Of a stretch of 64,000 nucleotides of DNA, positions 23,601-37,281 are shown piece by piece. Location of the stretch: the NCBI GenBank assembly GCA_021018815.1, contig JAITYX010000083.1, positions 1,798,001 to 1,862,000 of the forward strand, read 5' to 3'. The notes beneath the pieces were generated by a model. That model ran no database searches. It was not told where the DNA came from and was given only the letters and a program-made list of their open reading frames with translations. The stretch's first letter is position 1. Every line of letters begins with the position of its first letter. The position numbers were made by a program, and so were the translations under genes. This DNA comes from Talinum fruticosum (Eukaryota; Streptophyta; Magnoliopsida; Caryophyllales; Talinaceae).

Positions 23601-24559
23601 GATCGACTAGAAAATCGGAAGATGGTGCTAGAAGCTTTACAACCTCCTGCTAGTTTGGCTTACCTTGGAATTTGTGATTATTATGCTAAGGCATTGCCAG
23701 AATGGATGTTGGAGATGCAAGGGTATGGAGGCTTACCTCTTAAACACCTTGTGTATCTTAAAATTGACAACTTCAAGAGACTCGAGCATTGCACTATGTC
23801 ATCGAAGAACTTAATTGCTCTAAAGAAATTGCGGATTGAATGTTGCGATAATATGATATTCTTCCCAAAATATTTGGAGTGTGTCACATCCCTCCGAGGA
23901 ACGGCGCTTGAGACTTTGTAAGAAAATGCAAAACCTTGTTGCCGATCCGACTCCTTTGGTCAATCTTCGAAAGGTAGAGATTAGTTATTGCGAAACATGA
24001 CTAGTTTACCAATTGGGCTATTAAGTCTCCCAAGGCTTGAGAGTGCAACGCTTGGTACATTTAACCCAGAGCTGGATTCATTCCCTTTTCCACATGCCAA
24101 TTATGAGTACTTGTAATGTACTACCTGGTGGTTTGAATGAGAATAGGAGCAGCCAATTCCAAAGGATAACAGACCTCTAAAGAAAGAACAACGATGAGGA
24201 GTATGAAATCCCTTGTGGAGCTACATTTGTATGGGAGAGGAATGGATAAAATAAAGAGTCTCCCGACCCAATCCGAGTATCTCCATCAACTTAGATCCCT
24301 CGGAATATGGTCCTTTTATGGTTTGGAATCGCTGCCAGAATGGCTAGGAAACTTGACATCTTTGCGTGAGTTGGAGCTTCGGTTTTGCAAAATCTCAAGT
24401 GTTTGCCGTCACATGCCACCATGGGACATCTCAAGCAATTAGTGAGGGTAGAAATCAACAGATGCAACTTGTTAAAGGACGCATTTCTTGATAAGGAAAG
24501 AGGAACGAGTGGTCTAAAATTGAACACATTTCGACGTCATTATTCAATGGGTCGGGTGA
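20622..24559 (+). pseudogene. CC-NB-ARC-LRR immune receptor, copy C (frameshifted as sequenced)
   Basis: Near-twin of copy A. Exon 1 20622-21315, intron 21316-22034 splitting the P-loop, exon 2 22035-24559. It shares copy A's extra C after ERIWIS. Features of its own: kinase-2 reads LLVPDDIW because a CTG codon became CCG, placing Pro next to the Mg-coordinating Asp pair; an extra A near 22461 (ccgagata against ccggata in A); an extra T near 22717 and the shared extra base near 22736, which shift RNBS-D; breaks near 23897, 23990, 24107 and 24272. Its LRR differs from A around 23500-23600 and 23880-23930. The native frame ends DVIIQWVG with TGA at 24557, the cleanest C-terminus of the three. 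MHD is intact. Confidence 0.87.
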
Positions 24560-26395
24560 GTAATGTAACTAATTTTTCTCTTTTATTTTTCGGAAATTAG
24601 CAAATAAAAGATTGTTCTTTGCCTTTTTTTTTTTTTTTTTTGTCCGTTTTCCTTTTCCTTTTCCTTTTAAGACTTTAAAGTCGATCAATAAAGTTTACAA
24701 ATATTTATGTTAATCAATCTAATAAAAAGATATCGTCTGCATTACGATATTTGACCATCTCACGTTAACATTAGAGACTAGTGAGATATTTATTAAAGGA
24801 GAATTAAATTATCAAACTTGTATTTGAAAAGGAGAAAAATGGTGTAGATAATAATCTTATGTGTTGTTTTCATTTCACAGTGAAGGTGAACATAAAGAAA
24901 GAAGACTGCACATAAGTAAAGGAAAGCGGAATACTGAACTTTCCAAGTACATTTGATAAAAGGTAATTTTCATGCTAGCATATTAGACTAGTTTCGACAC
25001 TTTATTACTTGTTTTTCTAAGTTTTTACTGCTTCTTAAGAATTACCCCTGAACTTTTGCAAAATATTTTCAGGAAATTCAGATAATACTGCTCAAGTTTT
25101 TGATGGGCCCCGAGACACTACTGTCATCAAGGAACAAGTTAAGATGAATTCCATCATAAACTCCCTTGCTGTTTTTTCAGTTTTCGAAAGGGAACTCTCT
25201 AATTAATAATGTGCTTTAGTAGCATTGTACACAGCAAGTTATCCAGTTAATTTCAATAGCGAAAACTAAGGGTGTAGTGAACCAATTTGACTTGATCGGA
25301 ACAGAAAAGCTGAAAAGAACTAAGACCTAAAAGAAATTGACCTTCCTGATCTTAGCCTTAAACAAAATCTCCTCTTTATCACAAGCATAATTCTATAAAT
25401 CATCTCCTTGTCATAGGTGTAATTCTTCTATATTACTTTTAGATGACTTCGTCTCAATATGTATGATGATGTGACCCGTATATTCCATCGGTAATGATCA
25501 AACTTAATCCAAAATCAACCTCGCCCAAACCTCGGCTTGGATAATTTGTCTGCAGAGATTTACGCACTCTGTCATAATCTAATCACTACTTGCGTTATTG
25601 TCTCTCTTTCTCTCTATCATCGGATATAGTTTAGATGTTGTTTTGCTATCATCAAAGATCTTGAGAGGAGCAAGAGGGTAACAAAAGGTCGAAATATCGC
25701 ATCTTTCTTGAGCATCAAAAACTCGAACAAATCAAATATTTGGCAATATATTTACAGAACGTCTTATACGTACTTGGAAATATCCGTTCCCCACCATATG
25801 TCAACAGATAGTTGACTAACGGAAAAATATGGGGAAATTTTAGGAGCCTAATATTTCTTTCTCTCTCGTAAGAGTATATGCTCGTAGGAGCATTTAAAAA
25901 TTTGTAATATATTTATCAACTTACTTAACTTGATTAGAAGTTTGAGTTATACCTTGAGTGATGGTTTGAGCAGAAAGAATTGATTTTGAGGAATTACAAA
26001 TTATGCTACAATGTACAATTCACCTTTATTAGGATGGAACTTGGAAGAACCATTCTTGTTATATGTTATCTGTTATAAGATTTATTTGTAACCTATTCTT
26101 AATTCTATTATTGATTATAAGGACAATAATATTAGGATGGACAAGGAGAGCATAAAAAGGTTGCTTCACCAAAGAAAGGTGATCACATAACGATCTGAGC
26201 AATTACCGACAATAACATAATGTTACAATTCATAAAATTTGCTTTTTTATTTATGAAATTGACACCTCCTAAAGTTCTAATTTATTATTGAATAAAGTTT
26301 GTATATTTACATGTGTATCAATTAATTTAAGTGACTAATTCTCTAATTAAAAACTGACTTGAGTATAAATTCGGTTGTTATCAAACTCGGACTAA
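24560..26395. other. NLR copy C 3' flank
   Basis: Near-identical to 6061-7902. No gene is recognised; the same candidate 3'-UTR splice sites are present. Confidence 0.5.
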
Positions 26396-26926
26396 GGCCC
26401 CGTTTGGTATGCAAAAATGGAATGGAATGAAATTAAGGAATGATACACGAGAGGTTAGATATGAAACTTGAATATTTTCTTGAAGTGTTTTGGTAAATAA
26501 CAGGAATGGAATCAAGTTCCAGTTCTTGTTGTTTGGTTATTAATTATGGGATAAAATTAAAATTATTTTATTTTTTAAATTATTTTATATCATTGTAAAT
26601 TATTATTATTATTAAATATTATTATTATTATTATTATTTTTTTTTTTTTATTATTATTATTATTTTTTTTTTTTATCATTTGATTCAATAAAAGTTGAAG
26701 CTCGTTAGCATATTCGCGATATTGAGTCTTATATTTATTTAATTTTTTTAATTAACTAGCTTGTGATTTTTTCAATAATTAACAAATTTTATTTATAATT
26801 TTTAGTAAACCTATTTTCAAACTGTAATGTTCTATCAAACAATATGAAAAAATATATATATAATTAAATAAATAAATAATAAAAACAATAAAAAAAATAC
26901 CCCAACCTAATAACAAAAATAACAAC

Positions 26927-26987
<61 letters not shown>

Positions 26988-27211
26988 TAACAAATAGACT
27001 AACTTTTCTTTTTTTAATAATTATAAACTAATCCCGAGGGATTGAGAATTGATTCTCCTCCTATTTTGGGAATTCAAATTCCTTGTTTTGAGGAACTTGA
27101 AACCTCGTAAATTTCAAATTCCACCTTTAAAATAACCAATCAAACAATTAAAAAGAAACTTAAAATTAGAGGAATCAAATTCTATTCCAATTTTACCCAA
27201 CCAAATGGGCC
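26396..27211. mobile_element. PIF/Harbinger-type MITE, copy C
   Basis: Same element as 7903-8734, flanked by TAA (26393-26395 and 27212-27214). The trinucleotide tracts differ in length from copy A and the left one is interrupted by T runs. The right terminal repeat reads CCAAATGGGCC, one base shorter than in A. Confidence 0.75.
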
Positions 27212-27671
27212 TAATAGTAATATAGGTCCTTAAATTCAAACTCAACTAAACTCCCTAACATTGGGCTCATGTACCCGCCTAAGAGAGAGAGGCTTTGATT
27301 TGGATTTGGGATGATGGATTGGTAAACAACACAAGTTGACGAAGAAGTCTCCTGTTTCTCGATAAATACTTTTTCCTCAAACTCACTCTAACGTTTCCGA
27401 GACCCATTCAGTTTCTCCTTTTTCTTTTAAAATTTAACAATTCTTTTACGAATTTATTATCAAGATCACGCTCATCTGTGCTAAGATCACTAGATCTCCA
27501 GTCTCACTCTTACACTACATCCAGCTCTCTTACCTTCTCTCTCTTTACTTCATTTCCACTCTTAGCTTTTTTTGGGCAGTTCTTTGATTGAATCACCCAT
27601 TTCGAAATTGGTTTCCCTCTTCTGCCTAAGAAATTTTGAGGGCTTATTGTGGGTGAGTAGTTTGATTAACA

Positions 27672-30600
27672 ATGGGGAGCGCAGATGAGAGAGTCGTTGC
27701 TGTGATTATGGTCGGTGGACCCACTAAAGGTATGCACTTTCTCTTCCAAATCCTGGGTTTGGTTCTATTCTATGCAATTTTAATGTGACATTAGGTTACC
27801 CAGTAGGAGATTCTGATTCAATATGCTGAATTTTGCATATGGGTGGTCTTGTTTACGCATTTTGGTTAAAAATTGAATTGAAAAACTTGTGCCCAGTTGA
27901 AGAATTTGGTTGAATTTGATGTGTTGATGATAGGTACTCGATTCAGACCACTTTCTCTGAATATACCAAAGCCGCTTTTTCCTTTAGCTGGACAGCCTAT
28001 GGTTCATCATCCCATTTCAGCTTGTAAAAGGGTATATTCTTGGACTAGTTTAGCAATAGTTAATTAATTAATTTACCATGTGTTTGGGTATGTGCTTTTA
28101 GGTTTAATGATATGATTCGTTGCTCAAACTTACTTTCTCTTTCTTAATGATAGATTCCAAACCTAGCACAGATCTACTTGATTGGGTTCTATGAGGAGCG
28201 TGAATTTGCATTATATGTGTCTTCCATATCTAATGAGCTTAGAGTCCCCGTCAGGTGAATTCTTCTTTGTTTATTATGTTATTTTGATGTTATAATTATC
28301 AAAACTTTTTGAGATTTATTATTGAGCTTTTGGGTCTTTTCTTTGTGGTGGTTTAGATACTTGAGGGAAGACAAGCCTCATGGTTCTGCTGGTGGCCTGT
28401 ACAACTTCAGGGATATAATCATGGAAGATAGCCCGGTTTGAAATCTCTTCCCTTTTACTCGTAACCTCTTCGTCCTTCATTATCAAGGGAAAAATTGGTA
28501 ATATGATCACTATTTCTGTCTTGCAGTCACAAATATTCCTATTGAATTGTGATGTTTGCTGTAGTTTTCCATTGCCAGAAATGCTAGGTAATCTACTAAT
28601 ACACGGTGCACTTGACAATATTTTGTTACCTTATGATTGAATCGCATGCCTTCAGCTTCATTTCCCCTGTCTGTTTGCAGAAGCTCACCAAAGATACAAA
28701 GGGATGGGAACTATACTAGTAAGCAAGGTTCGTCAGATGCATGCTTATGTTGTCTCCGTGAACCTTATTGATGAATCATCTTTCTATTTGGAGTTTCCCA
28801 TTAGTTATCAGCTCTGGTATCTTGAACTTTCAACAAGTGTATATGCAGGTTTTGGCAGAGTCTGCCAGCCAGTTTGGCGAATTGGTTGCCGATCCCAACA
28901 CCAACGAGGTTTTGCATTACACTGAGAAGCCTGAAACTTTTGTATGTGCACCATCCTGTCTTTGAGTTTAGCATTTTCTTTAATGATTTTAGAGCATTAG
29001 ATACTTTAAACAATAATTCATTGGAACTTCGAATGTTATTTGTTTCTTCATGCTTCAATTTGTTCTGATATGGATGTACTCTGCAGGTCAGTGATAAAAT
29101 AAATTGTGGGGTGTATGTGTTCACACCAGACATATTTAATGCCATCCAAGATGTATCAACCCATCGGAAAGACACTGGTGAGTTAACTAGAATTCTCATC
29201 CTCTTTGATTTCTTGATCCTGCAATTGTGTTTGGCATTCAAAATTCTGTCGGTGGCATCTTCAGCAGGGAGGGGGCGGGATGAGATATTGCATTCTGTTT
29301 TCAGTAGTCTCCAAGTGTAGGATTAAGAGAATTAATATTAAATTTGAATGGAATCGATGGATATGTGGAACTCATTGACCCTCTGGTATGACTTTAGAAG
29401 GCTGGAAACCCATTGTTCTGACATCTTCTATGAGGAGATCACTAAAGTCTTTATCCTTCTTTTCACTGGTTGGTAGATTGCTTTGAAAATTGCATATCCT
29501 TGATTAAACCCTCACATTGCTCAAATATTACACCTTACTAGCAGGAATTCTGTGGGGTCAGCTATCGTAGGTTCAATCTATCACAGATACAGGATATTGC
29601 AGTAGACTTGCAACCTCCTTCATCTGTTGTCCTATGATATATACTAAACAAATATATCTTTTTTCATGCACTGAAAATTTTAACTCTTCTTTTAACGTAC
29701 TAGATCTTCCCTTCGCTAAAGCTCTTACTCTTAATTGCATTACTGGAAACCAACTATTCTGCAAGTGAAAAAGCTCATCGCTGGATGTCAGAGCTGATAT
29801 GGATGTATCTCTAATAATGATTTGTTAATGAGACCGCAATTTTTTTTTAAATTTTTTTAAGCTGGTGTTTTCTGAACCCATGTCTGATCACCATATTAGG
29901 ACACAATGTTGAATAACATAGACTGCATGTGTGATTGGGTTGAAGCATTGAACTATAATCTTCATTGTCTTTCCTAACGCAGATGGCATTACTGGAAGCA
30001 CATATAGTATTGCCAGATGCCAACGGATATATAAGATATTTTTGATTTGATTATATATGAATGATGAGGATGATGGAAACATATATTTTGGTGACTAATG
30101 TTTTTATTGGAAATACTATATTTACGTTCTATATTCCCTGCAGCCAATTTGAGACGTGTAACCAGCTTTGAAGCTCTCCAATCTGCGACAAAGTATTATT
30201 CTTCTCTTGGCATTTTGTTTTTTTGTCTCAATTTACATACTTTAGCTCATAGTTTTTCGTGAATTTTGGTGGTGTAGTGTTTTGCAATTGCTATCTTTGT
30301 GGGTATAATATAATTATTGGACCTTTAATCTTTTACTGTTATGGAATTTACCCTGCAATTTCAGGTTGCGTGTTATATTCATCGTAAAAGATTTCAAGAG
30401 GGTTTCATGCGGTTCAAAAACTACTTGTCCTAGTGGGATACTGATGTAGGATGCTCTTAGAGCAATTCCTACAAAGGGATAAATGTAGGACGCTCTAAGA
30501 GCAATTCCTACGGGAAAGGGTGGCTCACACAGAACCAATCAATCTCACACAGAGAAATTCAAAACTCAATATCAATTCTTATTCATATCATGAATTCTCC

Positions 30601-32758
30601 AATTACACAAAGGGGATTATATAGTTAAAAGATTAACTAATATTAGGAAACCTAAACATAAGATAGAATATATAACCTAATATTATCCTAATGGACTAGG
30701 AAACTAAATCTTGATAAATACTACTAAATATCTTTATTTAACCGATCTTAAAATATGTCAATAATAAACCTACGAAAATAATAAAAATAACAAAATATAT
30801 TTCACATCTACTAATACAGAGATATATCCAGATCTCTCCTTTATTCTTATCTTGCATCAGATACCTTTTCTGACTTTGTTGCTGATTTAACCTTCAACCT
30901 TTTTGGGTTTCACTCTTATCAACAGTAGACCAGTAACTTACCTGGTTATACTGCTGGTTGTGCTTCAATGGCCGTTAGCATGGTGAGTGCAGATTTGGTC
31001 ATTGATAAGGGAAAAACTGAATATGACAAGAATAAATTAAGATACGGTTCGCTGTAGGACCACCAAGATATGGTCCACAGTATGCCATTTGTTAGGCTTG
31101 TGGGACCGACATTGAGGGTTGTTGTTGTTGTTGCTGCTGTTGTTGTATTATCACCTTCTGACACTATCCTAAGACCTGTTGTTTACCCAATCTATATAAG
31201 TATTGCAATCCCGGGTCATTTCTGCAAGTTTATGCACTATCTTGAACTTAGGCCCTAAAGTGAGCCAGTTTTTGACGTACTCTATTGGAGCTATGTCTTG
31301 CCATTTGGTTAGTTGGAGCTTGTTTTCTTATTTGGGCTAGTTTATGGGGCTTATTGATGTCGTTAGCTGCCTTTGATCATGATATTCTAACGTTTCCTGT
31401 TTGATAGGAGTCTGCCTTCCGATTTCGTGAGATTAGACCAAGATATTCTAACACCTCTTGCTGGGAAGAAGCAATTATATGTTTATGAGACCATGGAGTT
31501 CTGGGAGCAGATCAAGACTCCTGGAGTACGTCAGTTCTAACTAATCTATGCCTGATTGCTATGTATCTTGTTGCTGTCATCTCTAAATTTATATATTGCA
31601 GAATGTCTCTGAAATGTTCTGGTCTCTATCTCAACCAATTTGGTGTAACTTCACCTCATCTTTTGGCAAGTGGTGATGGCACAAAAAGTCCAACTATAAT
31701 TGGCGATGTCTATATCCATCCATCAGCTAAAATACATCCCACAGCCAAGGTATAGACTACATACTTCTTATGAATAGTACTTTTTCTTAACCTTTTTTAG
31801 ATTCTCTTTTATTTTATGCGTGTACAGATATTTCAGAAAAGACCATGCAGCATCTAACATGGAATAAAATTGGATCGAAGATGAAAGCAGAATAACAACA
31901 AAAATAAATAATCTCCTAAAAGTACTTAATTGCTGTAAACCTCAGGGGCTGATCTATAATCATGAAACAAGAGTTTCCTTTTTGGATGGCTCATGACTAA
32001 AATTTGCTTTTTGTGGGTGACAACAGATTGGTCCAAATGTGTCTATTTCTGCGAATGCTCGTGTTGGGCCTGGTGCAAGGCTTATCAATTGTATTATTCT
32101 AGATGATGTTGAAATCAAGGTGATTTAAACCAACTGAAGTTATAAACTGAGGATACAATGATGTACAGTTTCTGACCCATGATGTTGCATTTTACAGGAA
32201 AATGCAGTTGTTATCCATTCAATAGTGGGGTGGAAGTCGTCAGTTGGGAAATGGTCCCGTGTCCAGGTGAGTCCAGAAGTTTGAGTTCAGTCCTTAGTGA
32301 ATGACAAATTGGCATTGAGCCATAATTATGCTTACTTCAGCGCCTTCTAGGTTATGTGCTTGAAGATATGTAATAGTTTTCTTTATTCCGTCCTCTCGAG
32401 AATTGTCTGATCTGAAATCTTCTATATGTTCATAACAAGATGGAGAGATCTTAAGCACATTCCAGAAAACTCATTGTTTGTGATTTCAAGAGTTTCTGAT
32501 CTGTAATTTGATGTTTTCTTACAGGCTGAAGGAGATTACAATGCTAAACTTGGAATAACAATTCTTGGTAACTGCGCTCTTTCCTTTATGCCGTCATCAA
32601 TCACCATCCTAGCCTGCCTTCCTCATTATTTATTGTTGGGTGTTTTAATTTGTACAGGGGAATCTGTAACTGTAGAAGATGAAGTGGTGGTGATCAAGAG
32701 CATTGTGCTTCCAAACAAGACCCTTAATCTGAGCGTACGAGAGGAGATAATATTGTAG
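27672..32758 (+). CDS. KJC1: KONJAC1-like GDP-mannose pyrophosphorylase-related protein
   Basis: Nucleotidyltransferase-like protein of the GMPPA/KONJAC group. In Arabidopsis KJC proteins stimulate the GDP-mannose pyrophosphorylase VTC1 and so feed glucomannan and ascorbate synthesis in the cytosol. Fifteen exons: 27672-27729, 27934-28031, 28154-28254, 28357-28435, 28527-28587, 28681-28727, 28849-28941, 29087-29177, 30144-30192, 31408-31525, 31602-31749, 32027-32119, 32198-32266, 32525-32567, 32658-32758. The N-terminus reads [18 protein letters not shown]; the PTK insertion in the nucleotide-binding loop marks the regulatory KJC/GMPPA type rather than the catalytic subunit. The C-terminus is a hexapeptide beta-helix ([20 protein letters not shown]). 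If exon 10 ends at CCTGG the protein is 415 residues, which is my recollection of the Arabidopsis length. The sequence reads CCTGGAGTACG, so one extra A at 31525 puts the GT donor out of frame. Confidence 0.93.
30442..30859 (+). mobile_element. Solo LTR in KJC1 intron 9
   Basis: 418 bp, TGATGTAGGA...CTTGCATCA, flanked by a perfect 5-bp target-site duplication GATAC (30437-30441 and 30860-30864). No internal retrotransposon sequence is present, so this is a solo LTR left by LTR-LTR recombination. It lies in the sense-strand intron between exons 9 and 10. Confidence 0.88.
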
Positions 32759-34333
32759 TCAAATCAAGATTGATTCTTCCCAACACACTTTCTTTTTATC
32801 CCCACCTCCCCCTTTCACTTGATATTTGTAGCTCTTTGCTGTTTTACAGTTGCTTCATGCCTTCAAGAGTGCATTTGTATAATTGTATATGACAATATTT
32901 TGCTGAGAAAAATAAATCAAAGCAGTTCCTTTTGTGTACTTCTTGGCCGCAAGCCTTGCCAAATAATATCAGGAACTTCTCGTGCATTTCCTCTAGCTGC
33001 TTAAAAGATCATCAGTTTCCTTTCACTGACTCCAAATTGATGTGAAATCTCAGCTGCAAGAGCGAAATTTCACCTAAATTCCAAGGGATGAATTTATTTT
33101 ACCATAACCTCTTGACCTTCTTCCCCCGCCCCCACCCCCACCCCCTCGTCCCAGGTGTGAGCCCAGTCGTGGTGGCCACCCTATTGTCCAATTCCCTGCC
33201 AACATTCATCTCCTTCCCCAGTGTCTTTTGGCACTGTGTGGACCTCAGCTTTACAAGGAAACACATTTCAAAGATCAGGTTTGATCTGAGTGTCTGTGTA
33301 TCACCCCGTTCAAGGACATTGCAAAGATCAAATTTTGATAATGAACTTCTCTTGTTTTAGCAAACAGCCTTTTTGCTTGCCTTGTGCAAAGATCAAATTC
33401 TCAAGGCTTTTACAATGCCGTGTTTCTTGCAACAAGAGAACGTAGCTGTGATCACGTGAACTGGAGGCAATGCCTCCTTGATGGCTTTCTTGAGAAGAAA
33501 TTAGTATTGCAATTTGCAACTAGCAGTGAGAAATTCATATATGATGAAGTTTGTTCAAAGCAAGAACAACTTCACCTGAGGAAACTCCCGATAGGGAGAG
33601 GTTAGGGGGTGGTAAGACATATTAGAGCAATGTCCCTTTGTTAGCCTAGCAAGAGTGAATTCTTTTATGAATATCATATATAATTTCTCTAACATTATCC
33701 AAATCCAAAGATTCATTTCATTAATTTCTAACAACTTATAAGAATCTCAAATTACTTAACTCCATTAGAGATATTGCAGATTCTTAATCACATGCGAGGT
33801 TTACAATTATCATCTTTCATGCCCCTTTTTTTTCTTTTTGCCCATTGATCAAATTAAAAGTTTAATTTGCTGAACAAAAATATATAAACTTCTTCTCTGA
33901 ATTGCCACATAATCTGTTGTAGTACAAGTCACAGATAGCTGCTAATCTGTTAGCAATTTTTCTCTACATCAAGCCTTGGGCCAAGGTCATAACTATCATT
34001 TTTCGAGGCAAAACTCCAAATATGCCCAAGTTAGCCTAAGACAAGAGCGATCTAAGAAACCTTACGATCAACAGCCTGAATTTCACCACGAGACCCATCA
34101 TCTACAGAGTGTTTCTCCCACAACTCATCTGACTTTCCCCTGCATATCGTTGAGCATCCCAGTTGGGGGAAAAGAACTGTGTGAGCAAGCCTTTCATGGC
34201 AACTGTGTGACGGCCTAGATCGAGGTGGTGTTTGTTGCATTGAGAAAATGCATTTTATCTGTTAGGCGGTCTCTTTGAAAATGGAAAGATGTGAGGGAGA
34301 AGACACGCATGCTCAAGTAGTTTGGAACAAATC
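32759..34333. other. KJC1 / DEL1 convergent 3' region
   Basis: Between two convergent genes. It holds the 3' UTRs and spacer, including a C-rich tract near 33124-33150. Open frames of 60-90 codons exist on both strands but none shows a recognisable domain, and I found no sign of a gene. Confidence 0.5.
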
Positions 34334-37249
34334 TCAGGAAACTTGCTGCAATGGTGGCTTCCCAGCTATCTCACTATACCAAGATTTCCATGCTTCCACA
34401 TAATGGTCAAAGAGGTCTCTCAAAGCTGCAAAAACACAATTACACAAACAATTGGTTAGGGAAGTATTACTTAATTAATGGACTGGATGCATTCTCAACA
34501 GGACTCAGGGTTCTCATCTCAAGGCTCATATTTTGTTAGAATTGTAAACGCATTTCCTCGGTCCACAAAGAAACAACAAACAGGCAACCTAAGAGCACTA
34601 CTGAGTAAGAATGTAAGATTCACTAAAAGGTACTTGCAGTTATAGCTTACTATTGTGTCTAACATGAATGGGAGATTCCTAAAAAGGAAAAATATGAGGT
34701 ATCACTGAGTCCTGATGAATTAGTAAAGGAATTTGGAGATGTAACTACTCTTAGGGTTTCAAAAACGTAGCTTTCCATAGTTGCAGTTATGTAACAGTAG
34801 TGGGTGAAAACTGTAGTGAGTGTGAAGCACACATATTTTCAGTGAGGGGAAATGAATATGGAATGATACTTGCAAACTGAACTAGAGGAATCTCAACAAT
34901 GCATCATGTTGATGGAAAAAAATCATGGAATACACACATGACTCATTAGAGGTATTTCAAGGTGTACAGCTGATTTTAAGAGTGATTGAATTCCATTGAT
35001 TCTACAGTGTGCAACTTTTTGGCATCATCCATACCAATCCTTCCCCTAACTCATAAGTTGGAATGGGAAGTTGGGTTGAGGTTTGTATCATCTCAGGACT
35101 TTTGACTAATTATAATTAAATTTTAATAGCGCACTTCCTCCCAATAACTCAGTCCTCAACCCATCCACCAAAACAAAGACAGCATAACATCAGAAGTGTT
35201 GTTTGAAAAGGAAGAATGAGATTCCATTTGACATAGTTCTGGTAAGTTTTCATGCTCAAGCTAGTTTTATGCATGCCCACAATAATTGAAGCATGATGAA
35301 ACTCACGTCATACCTTGATTGTGATACTGAGGGCGATAAGTGGAGGCAAGGCTTTCCAGGTCATGGACTGGCTTCGTGTTCTTCTGTTCAGCAACACCCA
35401 CTTTCGCCACAGTCACAGGAGCAAAAGGCCCATACTGGTAGTTTCTTGAGACTGGCCTTTTATCTTGCTCCAAATGGTTGCAGTCACTGTCCACATTCTC
35501 AATTTTCACCTGCTGCTTGATCAGCTTTGCATCTTCTCCACCGACAGAATCCACCTTATTCTTTTTGAAACTAATGTTTGTAATCTCAGTTCCAAATGTT
35601 CTTTTCTTGGTTTCGGTGGAGATAGGTGGACATGCCATAGTATCCTCTGTCCTTTCTCTCAGGCCCAACCAACGGAAGGCTGGTTTTCTGGTCTCCACTT
35701 GATGAGTCTGGACATTATCCAACAAAAATTCAAAATGTTTAGAACAATCTTTTCAGAAAGATTTCATTTAATCATGAAAGACCCCTCCCCTATGACCCTT
35801 TATTAAGTGAAACTGCAATACAACATTACAAATTGGGGGGGATTTAGTTGCTCCATTCAGTTCAATTCTTTCACCCAAGATTCTTTTTGTGGGTGTTATC
35901 TGTCACATTACAGGAGGTCATACACACCTTCACCTCCCTAGATACCTCCTTGTCAGAAGATATGATGGTGGTTGTATTTAGTATATTGTCATACACACTA
36001 GCAACCCTTTCCGTGCTCATAATCACAACCAATCACATTATTGGACAAACATCGGCAACAATTCTAGTGAGGCTGTTCAAAGATCCAAGTGAAGTGAAAG
36101 CTATGAAAGATTTAATCGCTGAGTAAGTTTTTACCTTTTCAATAAGTCGCATAGAGGACAACACATTGGCAATGTCATATAACCTTCTTACTTTAGCTGC
36201 ATTATCTTATAAAGATAGAGTTAGTTGCTGGGCCTGCACTCAGCTAAATAACAAGGAAAACTAAAGAGTGTGCAGTATAGAAGTCCTTACTTCTCATTAC
36301 TAATGTGTTGTGCCCATCACCAAGTAGGACTTTTGCAGCTTCATCCAGAGAGATCAAATCAACCTGAAATTTGAGTATAAGACTTAGCACAAGGAAAACA
36401 AAAACAACAGCAAAAAGTGCAAGAATAATAGGCTTTTACTTACACTAGAGCAAATGAACAGCTTGACAAAGTTCTGTGTAAGGAGCCCCAAAGACTTTTC
36501 CCTTCTATTGTCTGCAAGAACACCATGGAAGCAATTTAGAATCTCATTTCTCGCGAACTTTCAAGTAGAAGATTAACTTTCAAACAACAAAGTTGATATC
36601 ATTGGCCTGAATAGGCCTGCTAGGAAGCTGCTTAGCAGCAGAATAGCTTTATGCTGAACAAAACACAGAACTCAGAATGAACAAATTACCTGACTTAGAA
36701 GATGCTGATGATTTAATAACACTAGGGTTCGATGGCTCCGACTGGCTTCCAATATCAGGATTAGAACATGTATCCTCATCATAGTCCAAAACCTTGACCT
36801 GTAAAAGACAAAGATTCTTAGTACACCGGGGACACGTTCAAATACACTCGATTGAGATCAATCCCTACGAAACTCACCTTTTCTTTACTGCCTCCTTCAG
36901 ACGAACCAAATTTCTCCCTCAAGCCCTCATCCTAAGGATATCATGAAACCAAAAAAAGCACGATAAGCATATATTAATCTTCATTTGGGGATTAATCCAT
37001 TCTCAACAGGATTAAAGGCATAGTTTTTCTTACCCTTAGCGCTGCAAGGGCCTGGGGAATTGCTTTAAACCCCTTCCATGTGTACTGATTCTTCGCTCTT
37101 CTCGAGAGCACCTGAAATCAATGAACCTCCATCTCTAAATCTACGAACACAAGTAGAATCATATTGCTTATGCAATCTACCATAAAAAAACTTTTTTTCA
37201 AGACTGACTCTAAGCAACTATAGTCATTACGAGAATTCTTCGTGGGGAG

Positions 37250-37281
<32 letters not shown>

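Larger units (their letters stand above)
18487..27423 (+). repeat. Segmental duplication block C (matches 1-8944)
   Basis: Begins with the same aggagattctgctgaatgag as position 1 and remains near-identical to block A to 27423, where the KJC1 5' region begins. Block C is attached to complete genes on its right (KJC1) and a HIG1 end on its left, so it probably keeps the ancestral order HIG1-NLR-KJC1. Confidence 0.93.

Noticed and set aside
28801..29241. 146-codon minus-strand frame across KJC1 exons 7-8, also at 16016-16450
   Set aside because: Antisense to conserved exons; present twice only because the fragment is a duplicate.
33088..33605. Open frames downstream of KJC1
   Set aside because: Low-complexity start (CCCCAC tract), no domain, no splice structure; most likely 3' UTR and spacer.
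35465..35806. Plus-strand frames of 74-113 codons inside the DEL1 locus
   Set aside because: Antisense to DEL1 exon 10, whose minus-strand protein is clearly conserved.
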